Assembly (NCBI RefSeq): GCF_029433105.1
Contig: NZ_JARNTW010000003.1
Coordinates: 248,001 to 312,000 of the forward strand
DNA: 64,000 nucleotides
Reading direction: 5' to 3'
DNA from: Runella sp. MFBS21
GTDB taxonomy: Bacteria; Bacteroidota; Bacteroidia; Cytophagales; Spirosomataceae
Numbering within the stretch: the stretch's first letter is position 1; each line of letters opens with the position of its first letter. Shown in pieces: positions 25,660 through 35,153 of the stretch. The position numbers and the translations under genes are program-made. The notes below the pieces were generated by a model that was given only the letters and a program-made list of their open reading frames with translations, had not been told where the DNA came from and did no database searches.

Positions 25660-28600
25660 ATGAATATCATACAAGCATCCTTAAAATATAAACAAGTCAC
25701 AATTTCAGTATTGTTATTGTTGTTTGTGATTGGGATTCAATCTTTGTTGAATATGCCCCGCCGCGAAGACCCAAAAATCACTATTCGCACAGGGCTCGTG
25801 GTGGCGTATTATCCCGGTGCCAACTCTTCGCAAGTAGAAGACCAAGTCACCAAAAAATTAGAGCAATATCTATTTCAATACGAAGAAGTAAACAAAGCCA
25901 AAACCTACTCTACCACCAAAGATGGCGTGGTAGTCATCAATGTAGAACTTACCGAGAGAGTCAAACAGCCCGATATTTTTTGGAGCAAACTCCGTAACCA
26001 ACTTCTTGTAGCCAAGCAGCTAGATCTACCAGAAGGCGTCAGAGGGCCTATTGTCAATTCGGACTTTGGCGATACAGAAGCGATGGTAATCGCTTTGGAA
26101 AGCCCCACTGCAAGCCCAAGTGAACTCAAAAGCTACGCTCAAAAATTGGAAGATTATCTTCGGACGATTCCTGCCACTTCCAAAGTGAAACGCATTGGTG
26201 AACAAAAAGAAGAAATTGTGGTGTCGTCCAATTCAGAAAAGCTATCACAATATGGCATCAGTTTACAGCAAGTAGTAACCCTTTTGCAATCGCAAAACAA
26301 GATAAACCCCACTGGCGACATCAAAACCCAAAACAACCAAACCTCACTTTATACCAAAGGTTATTATAATACGGAAGCTGATTTAGCCGATCAGATTGTG
26401 GGAACTTCTCAAACGGGTTCGGTCGTAAAATTGGGTGACGTAGCTAAGTTCAAACGTGATTATACCGAGCCTCAAAGCATTATTACAGTCAATGGAAACT
26501 CAGCGATTTTGTTGGCTATTCAGATGCAAGAAGGCAACAACATCGTCAAATTTGGTGACGAAGTCAATGCCAAAATCGAGCAAGCTCAAAAAGTCATTCC
26601 TTCTCACGTCAAGATTACGACGATTGTGAATCAGCCACATTTGGTACAAGAAAATATTTCGCACTTCATTAAAGAGTTCTTTTTGGCCATTATATCAGTT
26701 ATTGTAGTGGTGATTTTACTGTTGCCTTTCCGCATTGCGGCAGTAGCTGCTACGGCTATTCCTGTGACGGTAGCCGTCACTTTCGCCCTCATGCACGGCA
26801 TTGGTATCGAGCTTCATCAAGTATCATTGGCGGCGTTGATTTTGGTATTGGGCATGGTCGTGGATGATGCCATCGTGATTGCCGACAACTACGTGGAGCT
26901 TCTGGACGAAGGCATAGACCGCTGGACAGCCGCTTGGCGCAGTGCCAACGACCTAGTCATGCCAGTATTGGTAGCTACGATTACCATTGTGGCGTCGTTT
27001 ATGCCGATGATTTTGCTCAATGGTAGCGTTGGCGAATTTATTTTTGCCTTACCTATTACGGTGGCCATTGCATTGCTTTCTTCTTTCATAGTAGCTATGT
27101 TGCTTACGCCCATGTTATGTTATCTTTTTATCAAAAAAGGTTTACATCAAGCTGACAATCAAGACAAAAAGAAAAGAAAGTCACTGCTCGACTTCATGCA
27201 AGAAGGTTATAATCGCCTCATTGATTGGTGCGTAAAATACCCCAAAACCACCATCATCACTAGTTTTGCTTCTATTCTATTGGCAGGTTTATTGTTCAAA
27301 GGTGGAGTGCGGCAGTTGTTTTTTCCCGCCGCCGAACGAAATCAATTTATCGTAGAAGTATGGATGCCCACGGGTACTAAATTGGCCAAAACCAATGAAG
27401 CCATTAAAAAAGCAGAAGCACTCCTCAAAAATGACAAAAGGGTCGTTTCTTATGCCACCTTTACGGGTACTGCTTCTCCTAGATTTTACTACAATTTTTC
27501 GCCTGAGTTTCCTACTACCAACTACGCTCAGATTTTGGTAAACACCACTGACGAAAAAACCGCCGAAACACTGGCCGAAGAGTTGAGTCAAAAAGTAGAA
27601 GCTACTATACCAGAGGGCAATACTTTTGTAAAACTCATGCAACAAGGCTCACCGCTCAAAGCACCTTTAGAAGTCAGAATTGTCGGTGACGACTTGGCTC
27701 GTTTGAAAGAAATCAGTGAACAAGTAACTTCTATCGTCAAAAATGCCCACGGTAGCCAACAAGTCCGCAATGATTTTGGAGAAGACTATTATGGTCTCTC
27801 GCTCAATCTCAAACCCGAAGCTAGTCGCTTAGGATTTACCACAACAAGTATTTCGCAGACGGTTTACACAGGTTTTAGCGGGGCCGCTATTTCAAACATT
27901 TATGAAGGCAACAATGCCGTCAATATCGTGCTGCGCTTAGACGACGCCAACCGCCAAAATACGGACGACCTCCAAAGAATATACCTAAAATCACCGATTA
28001 CGGGAAGTAATGTACCTCTCCGCCAAATAGTAGATGTGGTACCTCAGTGGCAAACAGGCAAAATCATGCACCGCAACGGCGTTCGTACACTTACGGTGCA
28101 GTCGGAGGTAGCGCATGGGGTTTTGCCAGCCGAACTTTTGAATCAAATCAAACCGCAGATTGAAAAGCTCTCCTTGCCCAATGGCTATCATATTGAGTAC
28201 GGAGGCGAATATGCCAACAAACAAGAGACTCTTTCTCAAATGATTACCGCCCTTGTGGTGAGTTTGGTACTAATATTCTTCATTTTGTTGTTTCAATTCA
28301 AAAACCTAAAAGAGTCCACCATCGTCATGCTTACGATTCCCTTGAGCTTATTCGGTGCTATTTTAGGTTTAGCCGTCACTGGCAACAACTTTAGTTTTAC
28401 TGCTTTTATTGGGTTGATTTCGTTGTCGGGGATTGTGGTTCGTAATGCTATCATTCTCGTTGACCACACCAACGAACTCATGCGACATGGTATGGATATC
28501 CAAACGGCAGCCGTAGAAAGTGGCAAGCGTCGTCTCCGCCCTATATTTCTGACAGCAATGGCTGCGGCAATCGGTGTACTTCCCATGATTATCTCCCAAT

Positions 28601-28761
28601 CTCCTATGTGGGCGCCTCTCGCAAGCGTGTTGGCCTTTGGAGTAGTTTGGAGCATGATTATGGCACTCATCACAGTTCCGGTACTTTATATCGGCTGGGT
28701 CAAGGCCAAAGACAAAAAAGACATTTTATCGAAGGCTGAATTGGAGAATTCGGCAGTTTAA
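25660..28761 (+). CDS. RND efflux permease (HAE/AcrB-like)
   Basis: 1033 residues, full length for the family. TM1 is at about 12-31. The proton-relay Asp pair is present as Asp402-Asp403 in GMVVDDAIVIAD. The second half repeats the porter and TM pattern, with a GIVVRNAIILVD segment equivalent to TM10. The short C-terminus and the opening MPRREDPKI motif resemble the CusA-distant, MdtB/'multidrug or lipophilic' branch found in Bacteroidota. Exports drugs, solvents or lipids using proton flow; no metal-binding Met triad typical of CusA was noticed. Confidence 0.92.
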   Translation: MNIIQASLKYKQVTISVLLLLFVIGIQSLLNMPRREDPKITIRTGLVVAYYPGANSSQVEDQVTKKLEQYLFQYEEVNKAKTYSTTKDGVVVINVELTERVKQPDIFWSKLRNQLLVAKQLDLPEGVRGPIVNSDFGDTEAMVIALESPTASPSELKSYAQKLEDYLRTIPATSKVKRIGEQKEEIVVSSNSEKLSQYGISLQQVVTLLQSQNKINPTGDIKTQNNQTSLYTKGYYNTEADLADQIVGTSQTGSVVKLGDVAKFKRDYTEPQSIITVNGNSAILLAIQMQEGNNIVKFGDEVNAKIEQAQKVIPSHVKITTIVNQPHLVQENISHFIKEFFLAIISVIVVVILLLPFRIAAVAATAIPVTVAVTFALMHGIGIELHQVSLAALILVLGMVVDDAIVIADNYVELLDEGIDRWTAAWRSANDLVMPVLVATITIVASFMPMILLNGSVGEFIFALPITVAIALLSSFIVAMLLTPMLCYLFIKKGLHQADNQDKKKRKSLLDFMQEGYNRLIDWCVKYPKTTIITSFASILLAGLLFKGGVRQLFFPAAERNQFIVEVWMPTGTKLAKTNEAIKKAEALLKNDKRVVSYATFTGTASPRFYYNFSPEFPTTNYAQILVNTTDEKTAETLAEELSQKVEATIPEGNTFVKLMQQGSPLKAPLEVRIVGDDLARLKEISEQVTSIVKNAHGSQQVRNDFGEDYYGLSLNLKPEASRLGFTTTSISQTVYTGFSGAAISNIYEGNNAVNIVLRLDDANRQNTDDLQRIYLKSPITGSNVPLRQIVDVVPQWQTGKIMHRNGVRTLTVQSEVAHGVLPAELLNQIKPQIEKLSLPNGYHIEYGGEYANKQETLSQMITALVVSLVLIFFILLFQFKNLKESTIVMLTIPLSLFGAILGLAVTGNNFSFTAFIGLISLSGIVVRNAIILVDHTNELMRHGMDIQTAAVESGKRRLRPIFLTAMAAAIGVLPMIISQSPMWAPLASVLAFGVVWSMIMALITVPVLYIGWVKAKDKKDILSKAELENSAV

Positions 28762-28812
28762 AAATTCAGAAATGTTAAGAGTTACCTCTAGCAGGACTTA
28801 AAAATTACGAAA

Positions 28813-30150
28813 ATGAAAAATCTAAAAATATTCACCGTACCCTTGTTGATGTGTGGTATTCTATCCATACAAAATTCTTGGGCACAAACTACTTATTCGT
28901 TAGAGCAATTGACGGATGTTGCCCTTAAATCCAACCGTGGCCTAGCCATCAAACAATGGCAGATTGAGGAGCGCAAAGCCAAAGTCAAAGAAGACGAAAT
29001 CAAACGCTTACCTGCGGTAAATCTCAGTAGTACGTATCAGTATAATTTCAACTTAGCCGAAATCACAATCCCTGCGGGAACCATCGGCACTATCCCTCTT
29101 AGTGCCACCAATCAAGTACTTTTGCCCAACCAAGATGAAAGTTTTACGGTTGGTAAAAAAAGTAATTACAACATCGGAGTGAGTGCTTATCAACCTCTTT
29201 CGCAACAAGCAAAAATCAAAACGGGCATCGAAGCTAGTAAATTAGAAACGGTGGTAAGTGAAAAAGAAAAGCAAAAAATCACTTTACAAATCAAGCATGG
29301 CATTGAGCAACTGTATTTTGGGACACTCATTGCCCAAAAACAACTAGAAGAAGCCCAAGCCAAACTTGAGCTAGCTCATACCCGAATGAAAGATGTCGAA
29401 AACGCTTTGGAGGCAGGCAAAACGCTTGATGTCAACAAAGTAGGCTTACTTGCCAATATCGCCGACGAAGAGCAAAACATCTTGAAATTGAATTTTCAGA
29501 TTCAAAACTATAAATCCGATATTGCTAAATTGGCGGGATTGGAAAGCGAAAACTTCAACTTAGAAAGCTCACTCCCGCTGCTCGTTGGGCTGCCCAACGT
29601 GGAAGAACTCAAAACCGAACTTTCTGCTAATCCTGATCTACAACTTGCCAATCTTTCTAAAAACAAAGCAGAATTGGGCATCAAAGCGGCCAAATTGAGC
29701 GAGCGGCCAGATTTGGGTTTGATTGCAGGCTATGCCTTCCAAAGTGGCAACCCTTTAGCACCCGCCAACAACCCGTTTGTGGGTATCAATTTAAAATGGA
29801 ATATCCAAGACTTGTATGCCAACAAACAAACCCAAAAACAACGCGCCTTTCAACTCAAACAAGCCCAAGAAAACATAGATTATACCAAACAGCAGCTTTC
29901 GTACGAAATCGACAAAGCCTACCGTAAAGCTCTCCAAAGTAAATCTTTGATTGAGGTCGCCGAAAAAGCCTTAAAGTATCGTCAAGAAGAACTGAAATTA
30001 CAGACTGACAAACAGGCCGCTGGTATGAATCTCAAAACGGATTTGTTATCAACCAAAGTGCTGGTAGCGAAGGCTGAAGCAGATGTGTATGCCGCTAAAA
30101 TGTCGTATCTAATAGCTGTGTCGGACTTGGATGTATTGATAGGAAAATAG
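28813..30150 (+). CDS. TolC family outer-membrane efflux protein
   Basis: 445 residues. Signal peptide to about residue 25 (cut after SWAQ). Two repeats of the long helical OEP domain are seen, with heptad-rich stretches such as LEEAQAKLELAHTRMKDVENAL (in part) and a second half ending VAKAEADVYAAKMSYL. It forms the outer-membrane channel of the RND pump encoded just upstream (51-bp gap). Confidence 0.9.
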   Translation: MKNLKIFTVPLLMCGILSIQNSWAQTTYSLEQLTDVALKSNRGLAIKQWQIEERKAKVKEDEIKRLPAVNLSSTYQYNFNLAEITIPAGTIGTIPLSATNQVLLPNQDESFTVGKKSNYNIGVSAYQPLSQQAKIKTGIEASKLETVVSEKEKQKITLQIKHGIEQLYFGTLIAQKQLEEAQAKLELAHTRMKDVENALEAGKTLDVNKVGLLANIADEEQNILKLNFQIQNYKSDIAKLAGLESENFNLESSLPLLVGLPNVEELKTELSANPDLQLANLSKNKAELGIKAAKLSERPDLGLIAGYAFQSGNPLAPANNPFVGINLKWNIQDLYANKQTQKQRAFQLKQAQENIDYTKQQLSYEIDKAYRKALQSKSLIEVAEKALKYRQEELKLQTDKQAAGMNLKTDLLSTKVLVAKAEADVYAAKMSYLIAVSDLDVLIGK

Positions 30151-30192
30151 GGATGCTTTGTCATTTTTTGCATCAGACACGAAATACCTTTT

Positions 30193-30218
30193 TTGCCCCA
30201 AATCATAATTTGGGGCAA
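30193..30218. terminator. Stem-loop between convergent tolC-like and lysoplasmalogenase genes
   Basis: An 11-bp perfect stem (30193-30203 with 30208-30218), 4-nt loop. A T run lies before it on the + strand and no T run follows on either strand, so it is not a canonical intrinsic terminator. Position between convergent stops still favours a transcript-end role. Confidence 0.45.
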
Positions 30219-30234
30219 GCTATACGTCACGATT

Positions 30235-30897
30235 TTATTTCTTAGAAATACCCCATACTATCAACCATTGCGCGGCGGCATAGGTACTCATCACAAACAA
30301 AGTAGACGCTTCAAAAGGAGATAAAAATTTGTTGAGTGCGATGCCCGAATCAGATAAGATAAACAATATCGCCCCCACTAAAACCCAATTAAAACTGGTA
30401 GAAGATACGGACTTAAATCGAAAAGCTGCCGCCACTCCCATACTACACAAACAAATAGAATACGCTACTACGGGTATCCACAATCCTTGATTTTTAGGAG
30501 ATAAAACCATAGGAGTATGCAAAATTGTCAAAAAAATAAGCCCATACAGCGCAAAAGGTAAAGCCAGTTTCCACCAATTGACCTTTAAATACTGCTTACC
30601 TGCGGAGGAAGGAGTCTTTTGAAAAGCCACGATATAAAAAACCTGCATCACAAGAAAAGAACCCAAACCCGCCATAAACATATTGGCTCCCCCAAACATC
30701 AAAAACACATCCCCTCCCAGTCCAAACCACATTCCTACCCACAACCAAGGATGAGTCTTCAAATAATCGCGCCTCCAAAACAACAACGAAAGCATAATAA
30801 GCGGCTTAAAAACATACACGCCTTCTCTAAACCCTGCATAACTACAAGCTATTTCGACAACGACAATCCCTAAATAAATAATCAGTTTTGAACGCAT
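30235..30897 (-). CDS. Lysoplasmalogenase family (YhhN/TMEM86) membrane protein
   Basis: 220 residues, about eight hydrophobic helices. The family pattern KPLIMLSLLF, then GLGGDVFLMF and a late FILSDSGIALNKF is intact; the two Asp residues in these helices are the proposed active-site residues. Family members cleave the vinyl-ether bond of lysoplasmalogens, though many bacterial members are untested. Monocistronic or co-transcribed with the epimerase gene 24 bp upstream. Confidence 0.82.
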   Translation of the reverse strand: MRSKLIIYLGIVVVEIACSYAGFREGVYVFKPLIMLSLLFWRRDYLKTHPWLWVGMWFGLGGDVFLMFGGANMFMAGLGSFLVMQVFYIVAFQKTPSSAGKQYLKVNWWKLALPFALYGLIFLTILHTPMVLSPKNQGLWIPVVAYSICLCSMGVAAAFRFKSVSSTSFNWVLVGAILFILSDSGIALNKFLSPFEASTLFVMSTYAAAQWLIVWGISKK

Positions 30898-30921
30898 GAG
30901 CAGCTAAATATAATTGAGATA

Positions 30922-31326
30922 CTATTTCTTTTCTTGGCAGAGTTCTATCAAAACTCCATTCGTACCTTTGGGATGCAAGAAGCAAACTAGCTTATTGTCA
31001 GCACCTTGCTTGGGGGCCTCATTAAGAAGCACAAAGCCTTCTTCTTTAAGCCGCTGCATTTCACTTACGATATCATCTACTTCAAAAGCGACATGATGGA
31101 TACCCTCTCCTTTTTTTTCGATAAACTTAGCAATAGGACTATCAGGATTGGTAGCTTCTAGAAGCTCTATTTTGGTTTGATTAACCCTAAAAAAAGAAGT
31201 CGTAACTCCCTCTGCTTCTACAGCTTCGTGTTTGTAGGGGGCTATGTTAAAAAGCTTGGAAAATAATTCGTCGGAAGCCGTAATACTCTTGACAGCAATC
31301 CCTAAATGTTCGACGTTGGTAAGCAT
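30922..31326 (-). CDS. mce: Methylmalonyl-CoA epimerase
   Basis: 134 residues from the ATG at 31326, which gives the standard MLTNVEHLGIAV start; a frame opening 21 codons earlier is not supported. The VOC fold is clear: metal ligands His in VEHLGIAV, Glu in KIELLE, His in GIHHVAFEV, and a final Glu in VLIELCQ. Converts (S)- to (R)-methylmalonyl-CoA, linking propionyl-CoA and succinyl-CoA. The mutase genes are not in the window. Confidence 0.9.
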   Translation of the reverse strand: MLTNVEHLGIAVKSITASDELFSKLFNIAPYKHEAVEAEGVTTSFFRVNQTKIELLEATNPDSPIAKFIEKKGEGIHHVAFEVDDIVSEMQRLKEEGFVLLNEAPKQGADNKLVCFLHPKGTNGVLIELCQEKK

Positions 31327-31459
31327 ATTCTGATAGTTGATGATTGAAAAAAGATTATTTTTAAAAGACAATATCCCTCCAAGTCTCACGAGTGATTTTT
31401 TGATAACTTACTCTACTTAAATTCCTTCTTCATTTTCTGTAAGTTTTAATATTTTTTTT

Positions 31460-31469
31460 CAAACGTTTG
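31460..31469. promoter_or_regulatory. LacI-type operator palindrome upstream of inositol oxygenase
   Basis: CAAACGTTTG is a perfect 10-bp palindrome centred on CG, flanked by T/GCA, matching the core of PurR/LacI/CcpA-class operators. It lies 49 bp upstream of a TATATTTG -7-like box (31518-31525) and 104 bp before the inositol oxygenase ATG. A LacI regulator gene lies 74 bp past that enzyme gene, which makes this its probable operator. Confidence 0.55.
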
Positions 31470-31517
31470 CATTAGTTTTTCTTATTTCTGTCTTTATTTC
31501 TTCAAATATTAATAATG

Positions 31518-31525
31518 TATATTTG
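31518..31525 (+). promoter_or_regulatory. -7-like box for the inositol oxygenase gene
   Basis: TATATTTG fits TAnnTTTG exactly. No good TTTG -33 partner sits 18-21 bp upstream, so the promoter may depend on an activator or be weak. Confidence 0.35.
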
Positions 31526-31573
31526 CTCAGTCACAAACATTCTTCAAGATATTATTTACTCTAACATACTCAA

Positions 31574-32458
31574 ATGAGCACCACGTCTTATAGCAATGCC
31601 GAAATTGCACCCTTATCAAGTTTAGATGAATGGGAAGATGACCTTCTTAAACGTTATCCCGACCCTGATAGCATAGCGCAAGCGAAAGCCAAAGAAGAAT
31701 TTCGTAACTACGACCAACCGGGCCGTGATACTGTTACGGAGTTTTATCGCCTCAATCACAAATATCAAACTTATGATTTTGTGATGGAAAAAGAACAGGA
31801 ATTCTTAAAATTTGATAAAAAAGAAATGCCCGTATGGGACGCTTTCCAGTTCTTAAACACCCTTGTCGATGACTCAGATCCAGATATTGAGCTTGACCAG
31901 CTTCAGCACCTTCTCCAAACCTCAGAAGCTATCCGTGCCGATGGCCATCCTGATTGGTTTGTGTTGACGGGCTTGCTACATGACATGGGCAAAGTGCTTT
32001 GTCTCTTTGGTGAGCCACAATGGGCGGTTGTGGGAGATACTTTCCCTGTGGGCTGCAAGCACTCTGATCGAATCGTTTATCCCGAATTTTTTGATGCCAA
32101 TCCTGACTCAAAAGATGAAAGATACAACACCCAATACGGTGTGTATGAGCCTAATTGCGGCCTGCGCAACGTACACATGTCGTGGGGCCACGACGAGTAT
32201 CTTTATCAAATGGTAAAAGATTATTTGCCAGAGTCAGCGCTTTACATGATTCGCTATCACTCATTTTATGCACAGCACCGCGAGCAAGCTTACAATCACC
32301 TCATGGATGCTCACGATCACGAATACTTCAAATGGGTAAAATTGTTTAACCCATACGACTTATATTCGAAAGCTCCCACTCCTCCCAACTGGAAAGAGCT
32401 TCGTCCTTATTACGAAGATTTGGCAGCGAAATACTTGCCTACTACCTTGAAATTCTAA
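31574..32458 (+). CDS. Inositol oxygenase (MIOX family)
   Basis: 294 residues, near the length of animal and plant MIOX. All six diiron ligands can be placed: His125, His136, Asp137, His206, His229 and Asp262. Substrate-loop motifs such as LLHDMGK, FPVGCKHS and NVHMSWGHDEYLY are also intact. The enzyme opens myo-inositol with O2 to give D-glucuronate in the cytosol. The family is best known in eukaryotes and is patchy in bacteria. Followed by a terminator and a LacI regulator gene; upstream lies a LacI-type palindrome. No uronate isomerase or inositol transporter is adjacent. Confidence 0.93.
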   Translation: MSTTSYSNAEIAPLSSLDEWEDDLLKRYPDPDSIAQAKAKEEFRNYDQPGRDTVTEFYRLNHKYQTYDFVMEKEQEFLKFDKKEMPVWDAFQFLNTLVDDSDPDIELDQLQHLLQTSEAIRADGHPDWFVLTGLLHDMGKVLCLFGEPQWAVVGDTFPVGCKHSDRIVYPEFFDANPDSKDERYNTQYGVYEPNCGLRNVHMSWGHDEYLYQMVKDYLPESALYMIRYHSFYAQHREQAYNHLMDAHDHEYFKWVKLFNPYDLYSKAPTPPNWKELRPYYEDLAAKYLPTTLKF

Positions 32459-32459
32459 A

Positions 32460-32492
32460 AATAAAGAGCGGCTCACACCGCTCTTTATTTTT
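32460..32492 (+). terminator. Intrinsic terminator after inositol oxygenase
   Basis: Arms 32460-32471 and 32478-32489 (12 bp, core AAGAGCGG/CCGCTCTT), 6-nt loop and a T-rich tail. It separates the enzyme gene from the LacI gene. Confidence 0.88.
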
Positions 32493-32532
32493 AATCACCA
32501 AATACTTAATTTAGGGCTTCTATTATAAGCTC

Positions 32533-33570
32533 ATGAAAACACCTTCATCTGACCGCCCTGTCACGATCAAAGACATTGCTCGTAAGTTTAAATGCTCTCC
32601 TTCAACGGTTTCTAGGGCATTAAACAATCACCCTCTTATTAATGAAGATACCCGCAAAAACTTACAAGAATACGCGCAAAAGGTAGGTTATCAGCGCAAT
32701 TCGGTGTCGCTTAGCTTACTCAACAAGCGCACAGGTACGCTGGGCGTGATTGTTCCAACGCTCAACCACCAGCACGAAACCGCCATCATCGACGGGTTAC
32801 AGTCAATACTACAGCCCCAAGGTTACTTGATGAATATCTGTGTCACCAACGAGAGTTATCTTCTAGAAAAAGAATACGTAGAAAAGCTCCTAGCCAATCG
32901 AGTAGAAGGGATTTTTCTTTCGATTTCGCAAGAAACCTACGACTCTGGCCACTACGAGCACCTCGAAAGTATCATTCAGCGCAAAGTTCCGTTGGTTTTT
33001 ATTGACCGTGAATATGGGGGATTTGAGGCCAGTAGAGTCACCATTGACGACTATTACGGTGCATTTGCCGCCACCGAACACCTAGTGAAAATGGGCTGCC
33101 AACGAATTGCCCATTTAAAAGGCCCTCACGGTCTGGCGGTGACGGAGCAGCGATTCAATGGATATTTGGACTGCCTCATAAAGTATCAGCTGCCTATCAA
33201 TGAAGACCTAATCGCCAATACCAATTTCAAAGTCGATAGTGCTGTCATTCCCACCCAACGTTTTATGGAACTCCCTTCTCCTCCAGATGGAATTTTTGGG
33301 GTCAACGATCAAGTGGCGATTGGTGCTATGTATGTAATACGCGAGCAAGGATTTGAAGTACCTAGGCAAGTAGCTATTGTTGGTTTTGATGACTCCCCTA
33401 TTTCGGCTTATATTTCGCCCCCACTTAGCACCGTCAGGCGTCCTGGCAAGCAGATTGGGGCAGAAGCTTCTCGCATTTTTTTGGGAGAAATCAAAGACCG
33501 TACTTTACCCTTTGAAAACCTGATACTACCTTCATCGCTCATCATCCGTGAGTCATCTCTTCGGGCTTAA
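32533..33570 (+). CDS. LacI family transcriptional regulator
   Basis: 345 residues. N-terminal HTH at about 9-35 (IKDIARKFKCSPSTVSRALN) plus the hinge helix region, then the periplasmic-binding-like ligand domain (LGVIVPTLNHQHE; VFIDREYGG; FGVNDQVAIGAM). It is a sugar- or polyol-responsive repressor or activator. Given its place behind the inositol oxygenase gene and the palindrome ahead of that gene, control of inositol or glucuronate use is likely but inferred. The 3' end overlaps the convergent desaturase gene by 29 bp. Confidence 0.88.
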   Translation: MKTPSSDRPVTIKDIARKFKCSPSTVSRALNNHPLINEDTRKNLQEYAQKVGYQRNSVSLSLLNKRTGTLGVIVPTLNHQHETAIIDGLQSILQPQGYLMNICVTNESYLLEKEYVEKLLANRVEGIFLSISQETYDSGHYEHLESIIQRKVPLVFIDREYGGFEASRVTIDDYYGAFAATEHLVKMGCQRIAHLKGPHGLAVTEQRFNGYLDCLIKYQLPINEDLIANTNFKVDSAVIPTQRFMELPSPPDGIFGVNDQVAIGAMYVIREQGFEVPRQVAIVGFDDSPISAYISPPLSTVRRPGKQIGAEASRIFLGEIKDRTLPFENLILPSSLIIRESSLRA

Positions 33571-34453
33571 ACTTTGATTGCTTTTCAGCTTCTCGTAGCT
33601 GATTGCTGGTCATGGTGCTACCATCGTGCGACCATCCGGGAGGGCTAAATACGTATTTTAGCTTGGTTTTCCAGCTTACTTTTCGTCCTAAGTCTTTGAA
33701 GATAGCTTTCCATTCATGAAAAATGGTATTCGTCAAACTAGTATCTTCCAATGACTTAGTAAGACCATACCGTACGGGTTCTTCTTCTAATTCTTCTTGA
33801 AAAGTACCAAAAATACGATCCCAGATGATAAGACACATACCCATGTTTTTGTCGAGATAGCGGGTATTGGAAGCATGGTGTACGCGATGATGCGAGGGGG
33901 TCACAAAAATATATCCTAACCAGCCCAATTTCCCCACGTAATTGGTATGTACAATAATCCCGTAAGTCTGAGTAATAGAGTACATCAATATAATATCGGC
34001 TGGCTTGAAACCTACCAATACCAATGGAATGAAATAAACAAACCGATACAACGGCTGAAATACTGAAGAACGAAAACCTGTAGTCAAGTTAAAAAACTCA
34101 GATGAATGATGCGTGACATGCACCGCCCAAAAAAACCTACTATAATGGTCTACTACGTGCAACAAGTAAAACACAAAATCTTCGGCCAAAAACAGCAATA
34201 ACCAATAAGCATACACGTTGGTAATTTCGGTAAAGTGGTATTGATAAAACCAAGCCAAAATCACTACATATACTGCTCGAAAAGCCAAATCAATTCCTCC
34301 ATTGAAAAGCATCAAAAGAAAATTGGTAAAAGTATCGCGCCACGTATAAAAATGGCGATGTTGCCAATGGCTCAGAAGTGCCTCCAATCCAATTAATATT
34401 GCATAAAAAGGCGTTGTTAATTGAATTATGGTTTGTTCTAATTCGTTAGTCAT
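33542..34453 (-). CDS. Sterol desaturase / fatty acid hydroxylase family protein
   Basis: 303 residues from the ATG at 34453; an earlier in-frame ATG adds 23 residues without support. Several membrane helices. The three His boxes of the diiron membrane oxygenase family are present: HVVDHYSRFFW, HVTHHSSEFFN and HRVHHASN. In bacteria this family makes hydroxylated or desaturated lipids, carotenoids or hopanoids. The substrate cannot be told from sequence. Convergent with the LacI gene. Confidence 0.85.
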   Translation of the reverse strand: MTNELEQTIIQLTTPFYAILIGLEALLSHWQHRHFYTWRDTFTNFLLMLFNGGIDLAFRAVYVVILAWFYQYHFTEITNVYAYWLLLFLAEDFVFYLLHVVDHYSRFFWAVHVTHHSSEFFNLTTGFRSSVFQPLYRFVYFIPLVLVGFKPADIILMYSITQTYGIIVHTNYVGKLGWLGYIFVTPSHHRVHHASNTRYLDKNMGMCLIIWDRIFGTFQEELEEEPVRYGLTKSLEDTSLTNTIFHEWKAIFKDLGRKVSWKTKLKYVFSPPGWSHDGSTMTSNQLREAEKQSKFKPEEMTHG

Positions 34454-34568
34454 TAGAAAAATACTATTTTTGCGTTGCAAAGTTAGCAAAAAACAAAATA
34501 TATACGGTGCCAAACTTGACAAACTAGCCTAAACGCCGTATAATAGCACAAATCCCGATAGTACGAGT

Positions 34569-35057
34569 ATGGTAGGAATCATCATGGGTAGTATCTCTGA
34601 CCTAAAAGTCATGCAAGAAGCTGCCGACATTTTAAAAGAATTTGGAATCAATTACGAGATTGATATAGTTTCAGCCCACCGTACTCCCGAAAAAATGGTC
34701 GAATATGGAAAAAGCGCCCGTTTGAGAGGATTAAAGGTCATCATTGCAGGAGCAGGTGGCGCAGCTCATTTGCCTGGAATGGTGGCATCACTTACGACCT
34801 TGCCGGTCATTGGAGTACCAGTCAAAAGTAGCAATTCTATTGACGGCTGGGATTCGGTATTGTCTATATTGCAAATGCCCTCTGGTGTACCCGTAGCCAC
34901 GGTAGCACTCAATGGCGCCCGCAACGCCGGCATTCTGGCCGCCCAAATCATCGGATCGTCCGATGAGAAAGTAGCAGACACTTTATTTGCCTACAAAGAA
35001 TCTCTCAAAGTCAAAGTCGAAGAAATGAGTGCGGAAGCCCAAAAATACCGGGCATAA
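34569..35057 (+). CDS. purE: 5-(carboxyamino)imidazole ribonucleotide mutase
   Basis: 162 residues, standard class I PurE. Motifs [20 protein letters not shown] (active-site His) and [11 protein letters not shown] are intact. It converts N5-CAIR to CAIR in purine synthesis. purK is not adjacent. Divergent from the desaturase gene; starts 115 bp from it. Confidence 0.94.
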   Translation: MVGIIMGSISDLKVMQEAADILKEFGINYEIDIVSAHRTPEKMVEYGKSARLRGLKVIIAGAGGAAHLPGMVASLTTLPVIGVPVKSSNSIDGWDSVLSILQMPSGVPVATVALNGARNAGILAAQIIGSSDEKVADTLFAYKESLKVKVEEMSAEAQKYRA

Positions 35058-35153
35058 ATTTTTGTTTATTTCATTAAAACAATCTGAGTAATATCTTTAT
35101 ATAATAATAAAAATCTTACTCAACGCATCATTGTAAATTTCATTTAAAAGAAA

